64,000 nucleotides of DNA from NCBI GenBank assembly GCA_020634895.1, contig JACKAV010000004.1, positions 62,001 to 126,000 of the forward strand. Reading direction: 5' to 3'. Below the pieces are notes generated by a model that saw only the letters and a program-made list of their open reading frames with translations, was not told the origin of the DNA and searched no databases. Shown here one piece after another: positions 8,835 to 16,421 of this stretch. The stretch's first letter is position 1. Each line of letters opens with the position of its first letter. Both the position numbers and the translations under genes were made by a program. Source of the stretch: Anaerolineales bacterium (GTDB lineage Bacteria; Chloroflexota; Anaerolineae; Anaerolineales; Villigracilaceae).

Positions 8835-10640
8835 ATGCAAAAACATTCCGAATTTGCGCCCATTCACACCATTCTTGTTCCCATCATCCATGAAGGTCCG
8901 GGGCAGCACGCGCTGGAGGCTGCGCGTCATTTCGATGCGAAGATCATCCTCGTTGGCGTTGTAATTGTGCCAGATGATAAGTCTCTCAGCACGGGTGCCG
9001 CCGCGGCTCGGGCAGTCCGCCGCGTGCTGCGTACTCACGGCAAGGATGAACGCATCTCGGGCAAGACTCAGGTGATCGTCGCTCATCAACCGTGGAAGGA
9101 TCTCTCGAAACTTTTACAGGATGAAAAGCCGGATCTTCTCTTTCTTGAGTTTGAATCTCATCCCAGGGCTTTGCGCGTCACTGTAGATGACATCCTCACC
9201 TCGCCACCCTGTGACGTGGCTCTGGTACGCGGAAAGATTTCCAACAAACCGAAGCAGGTTCTGGTCCCGGTGCGGGGCGGTCCGCACGCCGAGCTGGCGG
9301 TTCGTGTCGGCTTGGGTCTGCATTCCAAGGGAGTCACCACGCTGCACATCCGCAAGCCCGATGACCCCGAAGCCGGAACGGATGCGCCGTACAAAGGATT
9401 GGCGCGGGTGTTGGATCAAATGCCTGAAGTGCAGAAAAAGTTCGAGGTCACGGAAGAGGCGGCGAACAAAATTTTGGAATATGCCAAACATGCGGATGTG
9501 GTCGTGTTAGGGACGACGATCCAGCCCATCACCAGTTCCGCCTCGCTCAAGTATGTTGCGGACCGCCTGCTGCATGAAGCTCCCTGCGCCGTGATCGCCG
9601 TCAAAAGCGGACGACCCATGCCGCAGGAAATGTTTTTCGATGAAAGCGCAGGCACCGAAGCGATCTCGATCCTCGTCGATAAATGGTTCGCGGAAAATAC
9701 GTTCCATGCCGATGAGTTCAATCACCTGCGCGAACTCGCGGAATTGAAGCGCAAACAGAACGTGACCATCAGCCTGGCTCTGCCTGCTTTGAACGAGGAG
9801 GAAACAGTCCGCAAGGTCATCCACACGATGAGAAAGGAATTGATGGAGAAGGCGCCTCTGTTGGACGAGATCGTGTTGATCGATTCGAACTCCACCGACC
9901 GCACCCGCGAGATCGCAGAAAAAGAAGGTATTCCCGTTTACATCCATCAGGAATTGTTGAAGGATATGGACCCGCGCCCCGGCAAGGGCGAGGCGTTGTG
10001 GAAAAGCCTGCTGGTCACCAAAGGCGACATCATCGTCTGGATCGACACGGATATCGTGAACATCCACCCGCGCTTTGTGTACGGCATCATCGGTCCGCTG
10101 CTGATCAATCCGCAGGTGCAATTGGTCAAAGGCTTTTACCGCAGACCATTGCGCGTGGGACGCAAGGTTCAAGCTGGTGGCGGCGGACGTGTCACCGAGT
10201 TGACCGCCCGACCGCTATTGAATTTGTTCTACCCGGAACTTTCCGGCGTGGTGCAGCCGCTTTCCGGTGAGTATGCAGGCAGACGCGAGGCGTTGGAGCA
10301 AGCCACGTTCTACTCAGGCTACGGTGTGGAAACGGGTCTTCTGATCGACATCTACGAAAAGTTCGGTCTGCCCGCCATTGCGCAGGTGGATTTGCTGGAG
10401 CGCATCCATCACAACCAGCATCTGGAAGCGTTGAGCAAGATGTCCTTCGCCATCATCCAGACCGTGATGCGAAAACTCGAGAAACGTTTCGGTCAGTCCC
10501 TGGTCGATGACGTAAACCGTTCGATGAAATTGATCCGCCACAATTCCAAGGGATATTCGCTCGAAGTGGAGCGCATTGCCGAACATGAACGTCCGCCGAT
10601 GATCGAGGTGCCGGAGTATCGACAGCGGAAAGAAAAATAA
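8835..10640 (+). CDS. gpgS: Tandem universal stress domains fused to glucosyl-3-phosphoglycerate synthase (GT81)
   Basis: A 601-residue fusion. Start 8835 is chosen because AAGGAG sits 6 bases before it; the in-frame extension to 8784 lacks a ribosome site. Residues 10-135 and 140-255 look like two UspA domains, the second with VVLGTTIQPI. Residues 295-590 match GpgS: PALNEEE (about 317), DSNSTD, GKGEALWKS, the metal-binding DTD (about 402), and PLSGEYAGRRE. GpgS joins glucose from an NDP-glucose donor to 3-phosphoglycerate, the first step to glucosylglycerate. No partner phosphatase gene is visible in the window. The USP part may bind ATP or cAMP and gate synthesis; this is inference. Confidence 0.9.
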   Translation: MQKHSEFAPIHTILVPIIHEGPGQHALEAARHFDAKIILVGVVIVPDDKSLSTGAAAARAVRRVLRTHGKDERISGKTQVIVAHQPWKDLSKLLQDEKPDLLFLEFESHPRALRVTVDDILTSPPCDVALVRGKISNKPKQVLVPVRGGPHAELAVRVGLGLHSKGVTTLHIRKPDDPEAGTDAPYKGLARVLDQMPEVQKKFEVTEEAANKILEYAKHADVVVLGTTIQPITSSASLKYVADRLLHEAPCAVIAVKSGRPMPQEMFFDESAGTEAISILVDKWFAENTFHADEFNHLRELAELKRKQNVTISLALPALNEEETVRKVIHTMRKELMEKAPLLDEIVLIDSNSTDRTREIAEKEGIPVYIHQELLKDMDPRPGKGEALWKSLLVTKGDIIVWIDTDIVNIHPRFVYGIIGPLLINPQVQLVKGFYRRPLRVGRKVQAGGGGRVTELTARPLLNLFYPELSGVVQPLSGEYAGRREALEQATFYSGYGVETGLLIDIYEKFGLPAIAQVDLLERIHHNQHLEALSKMSFAIIQTVMRKLEKRFGQSLVDDVNRSMKLIRHNSKGYSLEVERIAEHERPPMIEVPEYRQRKEK

Positions 10641-10685
10641 CCTGCTGGGTTATACTTCGAAGCCACACTATCTACAGGAGACAAA

Positions 10686-11144
10686 ATGGACATAAAATCC
10701 TGCATGAAGCGGAACGTTTTTTACATAAACCCAAAGACCACGATCCACGAAGCGGCTGAGATCCTTGTTAAGCATCACATTGGGCTGCTGCCAGTGGTGG
10801 ATAACGAGGGGATTCCCATTGGTGTCATCGGCATGCGCGACCTTCTCAAACTGGAGCTGCCCGATTTCGTCAACTTTGTAGCCGACGTGGATTTCGTCCA
10901 CGATTTTGGCGCGGTGGAAGATACGCGTCCGCCTGCAAAAACGCTGCAAAAAACCATCAAGTCGCTGATGCGTCCCGTCATTACGGCTGAAGAAGACTGC
11001 GGGCTGCTCAGAGCGTATGCCTTGATGCTTCAACAGAACCTGCATGACATCCCTGTGGTATCCAAAGAGGGAAAACTGATCGGGATCGCCTCGCGTGTGG
11101 ACGTTGGTTCAGCCATTCTGTCCGCATGGGGAAAGGCGGAGTAA
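10686..11144 (+). CDS. CBS-domain pair protein
   Basis: 152 residues made almost entirely of two CBS repeats: MDIKSCMKRNVFYINPKTTIHEAAEILV then IKSLMRPVITAEEDCGLLRAYALML. Stand-alone CBS pairs bind adenosine nucleotides and regulate a partner. AGGAG precedes the ATG. The stop overlaps the next gene's start (TAATG), so the permease is the likely partner. There is no catalytic domain. Confidence 0.88.
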   Translation: MDIKSCMKRNVFYINPKTTIHEAAEILVKHHIGLLPVVDNEGIPIGVIGMRDLLKLELPDFVNFVADVDFVHDFGAVEDTRPPAKTLQKTIKSLMRPVITAEEDCGLLRAYALMLQQNLHDIPVVSKEGKLIGIASRVDVGSAILSAWGKAE

Positions 11145-12433
11145 TGTCCCCCTTTGCAATTGTTCTTTCAACCATCGTTTTCTTTGGAAGCCTGGCGCTG
11201 ATCTTTTCGGAGAAGGTCAACCGCTCGATCGTCGCAATCGCGGGTTCCATGCTCATGATCATTGTCGGCAAAATCCTCGGCTTTTACACAGAGGAAGCCG
11301 CCATCGAAGCGATTGACTTCAATACGCTTGGACTGTTAATGGGCATGATGATCCTGGTCGCCATGCTCGAGCCGACCGGTTTCTTCGAATATCTGGCAGT
11401 GCTGGCGGCGCGCACATCCAAAGGCAAACCCATCCGCCTGTTCGTGCTGCTGGGCGGAATTACCACGGTTCTTTCCATGTTTCTGGATAACGTCACGACC
11501 GTGGTCTTGATCGCGCCTGTCACCATCCTGATCAGCGAAATTCTCGGTGTGAGCGCACTGCCCTATCTGGTGGCTGAGGCGATCCTGTCCAATACGGGCG
11601 GCGCAGCGACTCTGGTGGGTGATCCGCCCAACGTGTTGATCGGCTCCGCGGCAGGATTATCCTTCAACGATTTTCTCGTGCATGCGCTTCCGATCGTGCT
11701 CGTCTCATGGGCTGGAGCGTTGTTCCTGCTTCAGTATCTTTTCAAAAAGGAATTAGCCAAACGTCCGCGGCGCAGCAAAGCGGTGATGAAACTCAACCCC
11801 GCGGAAACGTTGAACCAGCCGCAGACAGCGCGCAAGATCCTCATCGTGCTGGGTGGAGCGATCCTTTTCTTCTTCCTGCATAATTCGCTGCACATCGAAC
11901 CGTCACTGGTGGCATTGGCTGCTGCGGCAGTTGCGCTTCTCTGGGTCCAGCCGGATATTCAGGAAATCCTCAAGAAAGTGGAGTGGAGCGTGCTGGTCTT
12001 TTTCGGCGCGCTTTTCATCATGGTCGGCGGACTGGAACATTCCGGTGCGCTCAGCCTCGTGGTGGGACTTTTCAGCAAATCCTCCGGCATCTCTCCGGTC
12101 CTGTTCGGTGTGCTCATCATCTGGATCGTCGCGGCGCTGTCCGCCGTGGTGGATAACGTGCCGATCACCATTGCATTAATTCCCATCGTCAAAGGCTTGG
12201 GCGAAACCGGCATGGATGTTGGTCCGCTGTGGTGGGCGTTGGTGCTGGGCGCAGGCTTCGGTGGCAACGGGACCATCATCGGCGCCACCGCGAACATCAT
12301 CGTTGCATCGCTTTCCGAAAAGACGCGCGAACCGATCACATCCGCAGTATGGGTGAAACGCGGTCTGCCCGTCATGTTGTTGACGTGTGCCATTGCCAGC
12401 ATCCTGTACGCGCTTCTCTATCGCTGGCTGTAA
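11144..12433 (+). CDS. ArsB/NhaD-type ion permease (SLC13-like)
   Basis: A 429-residue polytopic membrane protein with about 11 hydrophobic segments. The start at 11144 overlaps the CBS stop and has AAGGCGGA upstream; the upstream in-frame ATG at 11126 is less likely. Family motifs are SMFLDNVTTVVLIAPV, NTGGAATLVGDPPNVLIG and, in the second half, VVDNVPITIALIP and GGNGTIIGATANI. The pseudo-twofold repeat of Asn/Gly-rich motifs is typical of the ion transporter superfamily. The substrate is undetermined: Na+/H+ exchange, arsenite or a dicarboxylate anion are possible, and osmotic ion homeostasis fits the location. Confidence 0.85.
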   Translation: MSPFAIVLSTIVFFGSLALIFSEKVNRSIVAIAGSMLMIIVGKILGFYTEEAAIEAIDFNTLGLLMGMMILVAMLEPTGFFEYLAVLAARTSKGKPIRLFVLLGGITTVLSMFLDNVTTVVLIAPVTILISEILGVSALPYLVAEAILSNTGGAATLVGDPPNVLIGSAAGLSFNDFLVHALPIVLVSWAGALFLLQYLFKKELAKRPRRSKAVMKLNPAETLNQPQTARKILIVLGGAILFFFLHNSLHIEPSLVALAAAAVALLWVQPDIQEILKKVEWSVLVFFGALFIMVGGLEHSGALSLVVGLFSKSSGISPVLFGVLIIWIVAALSAVVDNVPITIALIPIVKGLGETGMDVGPLWWALVLGAGFGGNGTIIGATANIIVASLSEKTREPITSAVWVKRGLPVMLLTCAIASILYALLYRWL

Positions 12434-12441
12434 TAAAAGCA

Positions 12442-12475
12442 ACAGACACGGCTCAGTAAGTTGAGCCGTGTCTGT
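12442..12475 (+). terminator. Strong hairpin closing the osmolyte/permease operon
   Basis: ACAGACACGGCTCA and TGAGCCGTGTCTGT form a perfect 14-bp stem with a 6-base loop, 8 bases after the permease stop. The tail (CATTGCAATTTC) is not a good T-tract. Confidence 0.7.
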
Positions 12476-12510
12476 CATTGCAATTTCACAACACATCGCC
12501 CCCGACAAGG

Positions 12511-12539
12511 TTGTCTCATACTCCCACATCTGATAATAT
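12511..12539 (+). promoter_or_regulatory. Sigma-70-type promoter for the DarA pair
   Basis: TTGTCT at 12511-12516 and TAATAT at 12534-12539 with a 17-base spacer, giving a leader of about 45 bases before the first DarA ATG. Confidence 0.55.
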
Positions 12540-12590
12540 AAAAGTAAATAAAGAACGAATTACAACAGCCGCCACAAAAGGATTTTGACG

Positions 12591-12926
12591 ATGAATAATA
12601 CACCCCATCTATTAGTGGTCGCCGTTGTGCAGGAGCAGGATCTCGACGCCGCAACCAAAGCCCTGCACAATACAGGCGCGTCCCTAACCTACCTTTCAAG
12701 CGCAGGCGGTTTTCTCGGCAGACGCAACGCAACCCTGCTGGTCGGCATGCCCGCCGGGCGTCTGGAAGAAGCATTAAAGGCGTTGCAGGAAGTATGCCGC
12801 AAGCGTGTCGAATATATGACACTGCCGCTGGAAGGTTCGCCCATGCCCATGCCCGCCCCGGTCCCAGTGACGGTGGGCGGCGCCACGGTATTCGCCATTC
12901 CAGTGGAACGCTTCGAGCAAATATAG
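12591..12926 (+). CDS. darA: DarA/PstA-like cyclic-di-AMP receptor (P-II-like)
   Basis: 111 residues with the signature of the cyclic-di-AMP receptor family: an N-terminal strand LLVVAVVQEQDLDAATKAL, the SAGGFLGRRNATLLVGM loop, and the C-terminal VTVGGATVFAIPVERFEQI. The ATG at 12591 is preferred (AAAAGGA upstream) over a TTG two codons earlier. These trimeric proteins bind c-di-AMP at subunit interfaces; c-di-AMP governs K+ and osmolyte balance in many bacteria. Its position after the osmolyte island fits that role. No diadenylate cyclase is in the window. Confidence 0.82.
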   Translation: MNNTPHLLVVAVVQEQDLDAATKALHNTGASLTYLSSAGGFLGRRNATLLVGMPAGRLEEALKALQEVCRKRVEYMTLPLEGSPMPMPAPVPVTVGGATVFAIPVERFEQI

Positions 12927-12952
12927 GGTCAACTTAAGGAGGAGAAACCGCC

Positions 12953-13213
12953 ATGAAAATGATCATTGTGATAGTAAAAGACCACGACGCCGATACGCTC
13001 ACACAGGCGTTCACAGCCGGGAGCTTCCGCGTGACGCGTGTTGCATCCACCGGCGGATTTTTACGCAGCGGAGTCGTCACCATGCTTCTCGGCGTGGACG
13101 ATGACCGGGTCGACGCGATCATTCAAACCGTGCGGGATGCGCTCCCGCCCAAGGAAAATGAAAAACGCGCAACCGTCTTCGTGGTCCCCGTCGCCCATTA
13201 CGAACAGATCTAA
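12953..13213 (+). CDS. Short DarA-like protein, second copy
   Basis: 86 residues, starting MKMIIVIVKDHDADTLTQAF, with RVASTGGFLRSGVVTMLLGV and ending ATVFVVPVAHYEQI. It aligns along its length with the preceding 111-residue DarA but lacks the stretch before the last strand (the equivalent of the B-loop with VGG). AAGGAGGAG precedes its ATG, 26 bases after the first gene, so both are one operon. It might form mixed trimers or bind a different ligand; this is inference. Confidence 0.75.
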   Translation: MKMIIVIVKDHDADTLTQAFTAGSFRVTRVASTGGFLRSGVVTMLLGVDDDRVDAIIQTVRDALPPKENEKRATVFVVPVAHYEQI

Positions 13214-13226
13214 AACACAATCCAAA

Positions 13227-13257
13227 ACAAAGACGTTCGCCGCGTCTTTGTTTTTTT
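13227..13257 (+). terminator. Intrinsic terminator of the DarA operon
   Basis: ACAAAGACG/CGTCTTTGT stem with a 7-base loop followed by an uninterrupted T-tract to 13257; a textbook Rho-independent terminator. Confidence 0.9.
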
Positions 13258-13270
13258 AATGAGAGGCTTC

Positions 13271-14494
13271 ATGAAAAATATTAATCGCCGCATTCTTGCA
13301 TTGCTCGCCCTGATTTTCCTCGCGCTCGCCTGCGCCAACCCATTGGGGACGCCTGCGCCGCAGTCAACCAATATCGAGACGGTGGTGGCAGCCACCTTCT
13401 CCGCCTTGACGGCTTCGTCGCCTCTCTCCGGACCTGAAACTGGTGACGGCGCTTCCAGCCTTTTGCCACACTCGATGTATTATCTCGCCAACGACGCCGC
13501 GCAGATTCCCCAGGTCTACCGCCTCGAACGGGACGGACAGACCGTTACCCAATTGACCTTCGAGCCCACCGAGGTGAAAAGCTTCGACGTCTCCCTCATC
13601 GACGGCAGCGTCGCCTACGTTTCAGATAACAAACTGTTGAACGTCAACGCCGACGGCAGCAACCGCAGCCTCCTCGTTGACGGCGGTCCTGTCGATGAGA
13701 ACAACGCGTTCCTGACCCGTCTTTCCAGTCCCGTTTTTTCGCCGAACGGCGAGACCATCGCCTTTGCCTACAAAGGTTTGAACTTCTACTCCATCGTCAG
13801 CGGACAATCCAACCGTGTGCTGGATGACAACCTGGATGATCTGGGAAATGGACTTATCGTCCCCCGCGAGTTATACCTCCCTGGTTTGTACTCTGCCGAT
13901 GGCAGCAAACTCATCATCACGCTTGGCTATTACGAAGGCGCTTCATCCGCGATCTACTATCCCAACGGCGGCGCGCTCGTGCGATTGACCGATGAGAATC
14001 GCGGAATCATTTGCTGCGGCGATTATTCGCTCAGTGTTGACGGTTCCGCGCTGTATGCTGGCAGCCCAACCTCCGGCATGTTCGCCGCCGGTCTCTGGCG
14101 CGTGGATACGAACACCGGAAATGTTTCGACCCTGATCCTTGGTGATTATGACAGTGACCCTGTCGAAGCAGCCGACAATCCCTTTATCGCCCCCGATGGG
14201 CAGCTTTACTATTTTTACGCCAGCACCCCAGCCGCCACCGCGTTTGACAATCCGCCTGCGCTGCAGCTTGTCCGCTCCGCAGCGGATGGCGTCACTGGCA
14301 GAACCGTCCTGCGCCCTGAAACGTTCGAGCATATGAACGAGGCGCTTTGGGCGCCCGATGCCAGTTTCGTCATCGTCGCCAACGCCCAAAACGACCAGAT
14401 CTACTCCGGCGGCGCCGCACAGTTATATTACATCGACGGAAGTCCAATGATTCCGCTCGTGCCATTTGCCCGCAATATGAAATGGGGACCATAG
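13271..14494 (+). CDS. Beta-propeller-type lipoprotein
   Basis: Begins MKNINRRILALLALIFLALAC, a signal peptide ending in a lipobox with acylated Cys about residue 21. I prefer 13271 because GAGAGG precedes it; the ATG at 13259 sits in the upstream terminator tail. The rest (about 385 residues) has repeating strands like LNVNADGSN, FSPNGETIAFAY, YSADGSKLIITLG and LSVDGSALYAGSP, as in TolB/WD40-like propellers. An exported, membrane-anchored binding or sensing protein of unknown ligand. It ends just before a shared terminator with panC. Confidence 0.75.
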   Translation: MKNINRRILALLALIFLALACANPLGTPAPQSTNIETVVAATFSALTASSPLSGPETGDGASSLLPHSMYYLANDAAQIPQVYRLERDGQTVTQLTFEPTEVKSFDVSLIDGSVAYVSDNKLLNVNADGSNRSLLVDGGPVDENNAFLTRLSSPVFSPNGETIAFAYKGLNFYSIVSGQSNRVLDDNLDDLGNGLIVPRELYLPGLYSADGSKLIITLGYYEGASSAIYYPNGGALVRLTDENRGIICCGDYSLSVDGSALYAGSPTSGMFAAGLWRVDTNTGNVSTLILGDYDSDPVEAADNPFIAPDGQLYYFYASTPAATAFDNPPALQLVRSAADGVTGRTVLRPETFEHMNEALWAPDASFVIVANAQNDQIYSGGAAQLYYIDGSPMIPLVPFARNMKWGP

Positions 14495-14514
14495 AAACAG
14501 ATAAATAAAGTTAA

Positions 14515-14549
14515 AAAGCAGAGGCGACCCGCTGGGTCGCCTCTGCTTT
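14515..14549. terminator. Bidirectional terminator between the lipoprotein and panC
   Basis: AAAGCAGAGGCGACC and GGTCGCCTCTGCTTT form a perfect 15-bp stem with loop CGCTG between convergent genes; the A- and T-ended arms suit both strands. The panC stop overlaps its right edge. Confidence 0.85.
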
Positions 14550-15399
14550 ACCCCAATATAAAGTTATCGATCAACCGTGTCTTCCCTAAAAAGACTGCCA
14601 TCGAAAGCAAAGCTTTGCCCTTCACCACGTCCAATTCTTCCAACGTATCATAATCGGTGCATGAGACGTATTGCATCTGCGCCAGCGGCTCGCCCTCCAA
14701 AACCTCTTTCATCTTTCTTCTTAAATTTTCCCCATCCCGTTCCCCTTTTTCGTACAGCTCTTTTGCCGCGCTCAACGAGCGGAACAAAACCGTCGCTGCC
14801 TTGCGTTCGGCTTCGTTCAAATATTTATTGCGGCTCGACAGCGCCAAGCCGTCCGCCTCGCGCTGGGTCGGGCAGACGATGACCTCCAGCGGGAAGTTCA
14901 GATCCACAGCCATGCGCCGGATGACCGCCACCTGCTGTGCATCCTTTTGACCGAAGTAGGCTTTATCGGGCTGCGTGGCATTGAAGAGTTTCGCCACGAT
15001 GGTCGTCACACCGCGGAAGTGACCCGGGCGCATCGAACCTTCCAGAACCTTTGTCAGCGCCTCAACCTCGACCCAGGTCTGGTAGCCATGCGGATACATG
15101 ATCTCGTCTGACGGCGTCCAGACCACCAATTTCTGCTCCGAGGAGGGCGGGAAGAGGGAAGAGAGCAGGTTCAGGTCACGTTCAAGGTCACGCGGATACT
15201 TCGACAGGTCTTCATTCGCGCCGAACTGGGTCGGGTTGACGAAGATGGAGACGATCACGTTCTTATTCTCCGCTTTGGCGCGCGAGACAAGCGATAAATG
15301 CCCCTCGTGTAGATACCCCATCGTGGGAACCAGACCCACTGTCCCGTCGAGAGAGAGGCGCACGGTCTTCAAGTCAGAGAGGGAAGAAACAACATCCAT
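14548..15399 (-). CDS. panC: Pantothenate synthetase
   Basis: Condenses pantoate and beta-alanine with ATP to give pantothenate for coenzyme A. 283 residues from the ATG at 15399 (start MDVVSSLSDLK), which has AGAGGT upstream; an in-frame extension to 15471 has no such support and would run into the divergent promoter. PTMGYLHEGHLSLV is the HIGH nucleotide-binding motif; VSIFVNPTQFG, PGHFRGVTTIVAKLFN and SSRNKYL are also present. Length is normal. It stands alone without panB or panD. Confidence 0.95.
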   Translation of the reverse strand: MDVVSSLSDLKTVRLSLDGTVGLVPTMGYLHEGHLSLVSRAKAENKNVIVSIFVNPTQFGANEDLSKYPRDLERDLNLLSSLFPPSSEQKLVVWTPSDEIMYPHGYQTWVEVEALTKVLEGSMRPGHFRGVTTIVAKLFNATQPDKAYFGQKDAQQVAVIRRMAVDLNFPLEVIVCPTQREADGLALSSRNKYLNEAERKAATVLFRSLSAAKELYEKGERDGENLRRKMKEVLEGEPLAQMQYVSCTDYDTLEELDVVKGKALLSMAVFLGKTRLIDNFILG

Positions 15400-15439
15400 T
15401 TGAACCTCTATTTGTATATACAAATTTCCAAAAGTACTA

Positions 15440-15468
15440 TTGACAGCATAGAAACTTTGTTCTACACT
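15440..15468 (+). promoter_or_regulatory. Consensus sigma-70 promoter
   Basis: TTGACA at 15440-15445, 17-base spacer, TACACT at 15463-15468. It drives the small gene at 15500 with a leader of about 25 bases carrying AAGGAG. Confidence 0.85.
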
Positions 15469-15499
15469 CAAATCACCAACTTAGAACAAGGAGAAAAAA

Positions 15500-15718
15500 A
15501 TGGCTTACGCACATACCAATTCCAAAGGAACCACCTATTACCTGCACTCCAACGGCAGAATGTTCTTCTTCTCGAAGGAGATCAAGGATGGTGCGCTCGA
15601 CGCTGTACCCGCCGGCTACAATGTGGTCGAAATGAAGACCGGCATGCTGGTGTTGAAGAAAGTTCAGGCTGAAGCGCCCGCTCCTGCCGAACCCACCAAC
15701 ACGGAAAGCGCAGGGTAA
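15500..15718 (+). CDS. Small conserved protein of unknown function
   Basis: 72 residues, starting MAYAHTNSKGTTYYLHSNG, then FFFSKEIKDGALDAVPAGYNVVEMKTGMLVLKK and a low-complexity Ala/Pro tail. I recall short proteins with this MAYAHTN..YYLH..AVPAGY pattern in Chloroflexota genomes, always uncharacterised. AAGGAG lies at good spacing and a near-perfect promoter precedes it, so it is likely well expressed. It has no signal peptide, membrane segment or catalytic motif. It is followed closely by ssb. Confidence 0.85.
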   Translation: MAYAHTNSKGTTYYLHSNGRMFFFSKEIKDGALDAVPAGYNVVEMKTGMLVLKKVQAEAPAPAEPTNTESAG

Positions 15719-15800
15719 ATCTAGTATAACCCTGTTGAACAACCCGGTTTTTGCCGGGAAAATATCCAACCTGTTCTTTTAGATTAAAAGGAGACTAGTT

Positions 15801-15863
15801 ATGACACGTAAACATGCATCTAAAAGTTATGAAACGAAAGGGGAACCGACATGCCGTCACTAA
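15801..15863 (+). CDS. Possible 20-codon leader ORF overlapping ssb
   Basis: ATG at 15801 with an excellent AAAAGGAG site 7 bases upstream opens a 20-codon frame (MTRKHASKSYETKGEPTCRH) that stops at 15861-15863, overlapping the first codons of ssb at 15851 in another frame. It may couple translation to ssb. It is too short to judge by homology. Confidence 0.4.
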   Translation: MTRKHASKSYETKGEPTCRH

Positions 15864-16249
15864 ACCGCGTTCAATTGATCGGTCGTCTGGGCAAGGACCC
15901 GGAAAGCAAGTACACCCCCACCGGCAAGAAGGTGTGCCACTTCAGCCTCGCAGTCAGCAATCGCTGGAAGGACAAGAACGGCGAGACGAAGGAGTCCACC
16001 GAGTGGACCAACATCGAAGTTTGGGGACGGCTTGGCGAGGTCTGCCAGGAATATCTCAAGAAAGGCAGCCTGATCTTTGTGGAAGGTCGTTTGAAGACCG
16101 ATAAATACGAAGATCGCGAAAAAGGCGAGACGAAGTATTACACGAAGATCGTCGCCCAGTCGCTGCAATTCCTCGATAAGAAATCTGCCGAAGAGCCGAT
16201 GATGGCATTTGAAGAAGACCCCGGCGAATATGAGTTCGTCGGAGAATAA
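15851..16249 (+). CDS. ssb: Single-stranded DNA-binding protein
   Basis: Coats single-stranded DNA in replication and repair. 132 residues with one OB fold: NRVQLIGRLGKDPESKYTPTGK, FSLAVSNRWKD, TEWTNIEVWGRLGEVCQEYLKKGSLIFVEGRLKT. The C-terminus is acidic (FEEDPGEYEFVGE) but lacks the usual DDDIPF-type tip, so contacts with partner proteins may differ. AAAGGGG precedes the ATG. The overlapping leader ORF may tune expression. Confidence 0.95.
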   Translation: MPSLNRVQLIGRLGKDPESKYTPTGKKVCHFSLAVSNRWKDKNGETKESTEWTNIEVWGRLGEVCQEYLKKGSLIFVEGRLKTDKYEDREKGETKYYTKIVAQSLQFLDKKSAEEPMMAFEEDPGEYEFVGE

Positions 16250-16255
16250 CGAACA

Positions 16256-16291
16256 AAAAAGGACTGCCGCCATATGGCGGCAGTCCTTTTT
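16256..16291 (+). terminator. Terminator of ssb
   Basis: A perfect 36-base palindrome: AAAAAGGACTGCCGCCAT followed by its reverse complement, ending in TTTTT. It can act on both strands. Confidence 0.9.
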
Positions 16292-16421
16292 ACTATAGAT
16301 TGGGAGGGTAATTTTCTCAAAACACTTAGGAATTTATCTATACAATTCGTATGACTTTTGGCACTTGTAAGGGGATATTCATTCCCACATAGTTTATTTA
16401 GTCGAGTTTTATACAGGAGGA

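Noticed and set aside
15814..16104. 96-codon plus-strand frame inside ssb
   Set aside because: A different frame of the ssb coding sequence with no recognisable protein; ssb motifs are in the other frame.
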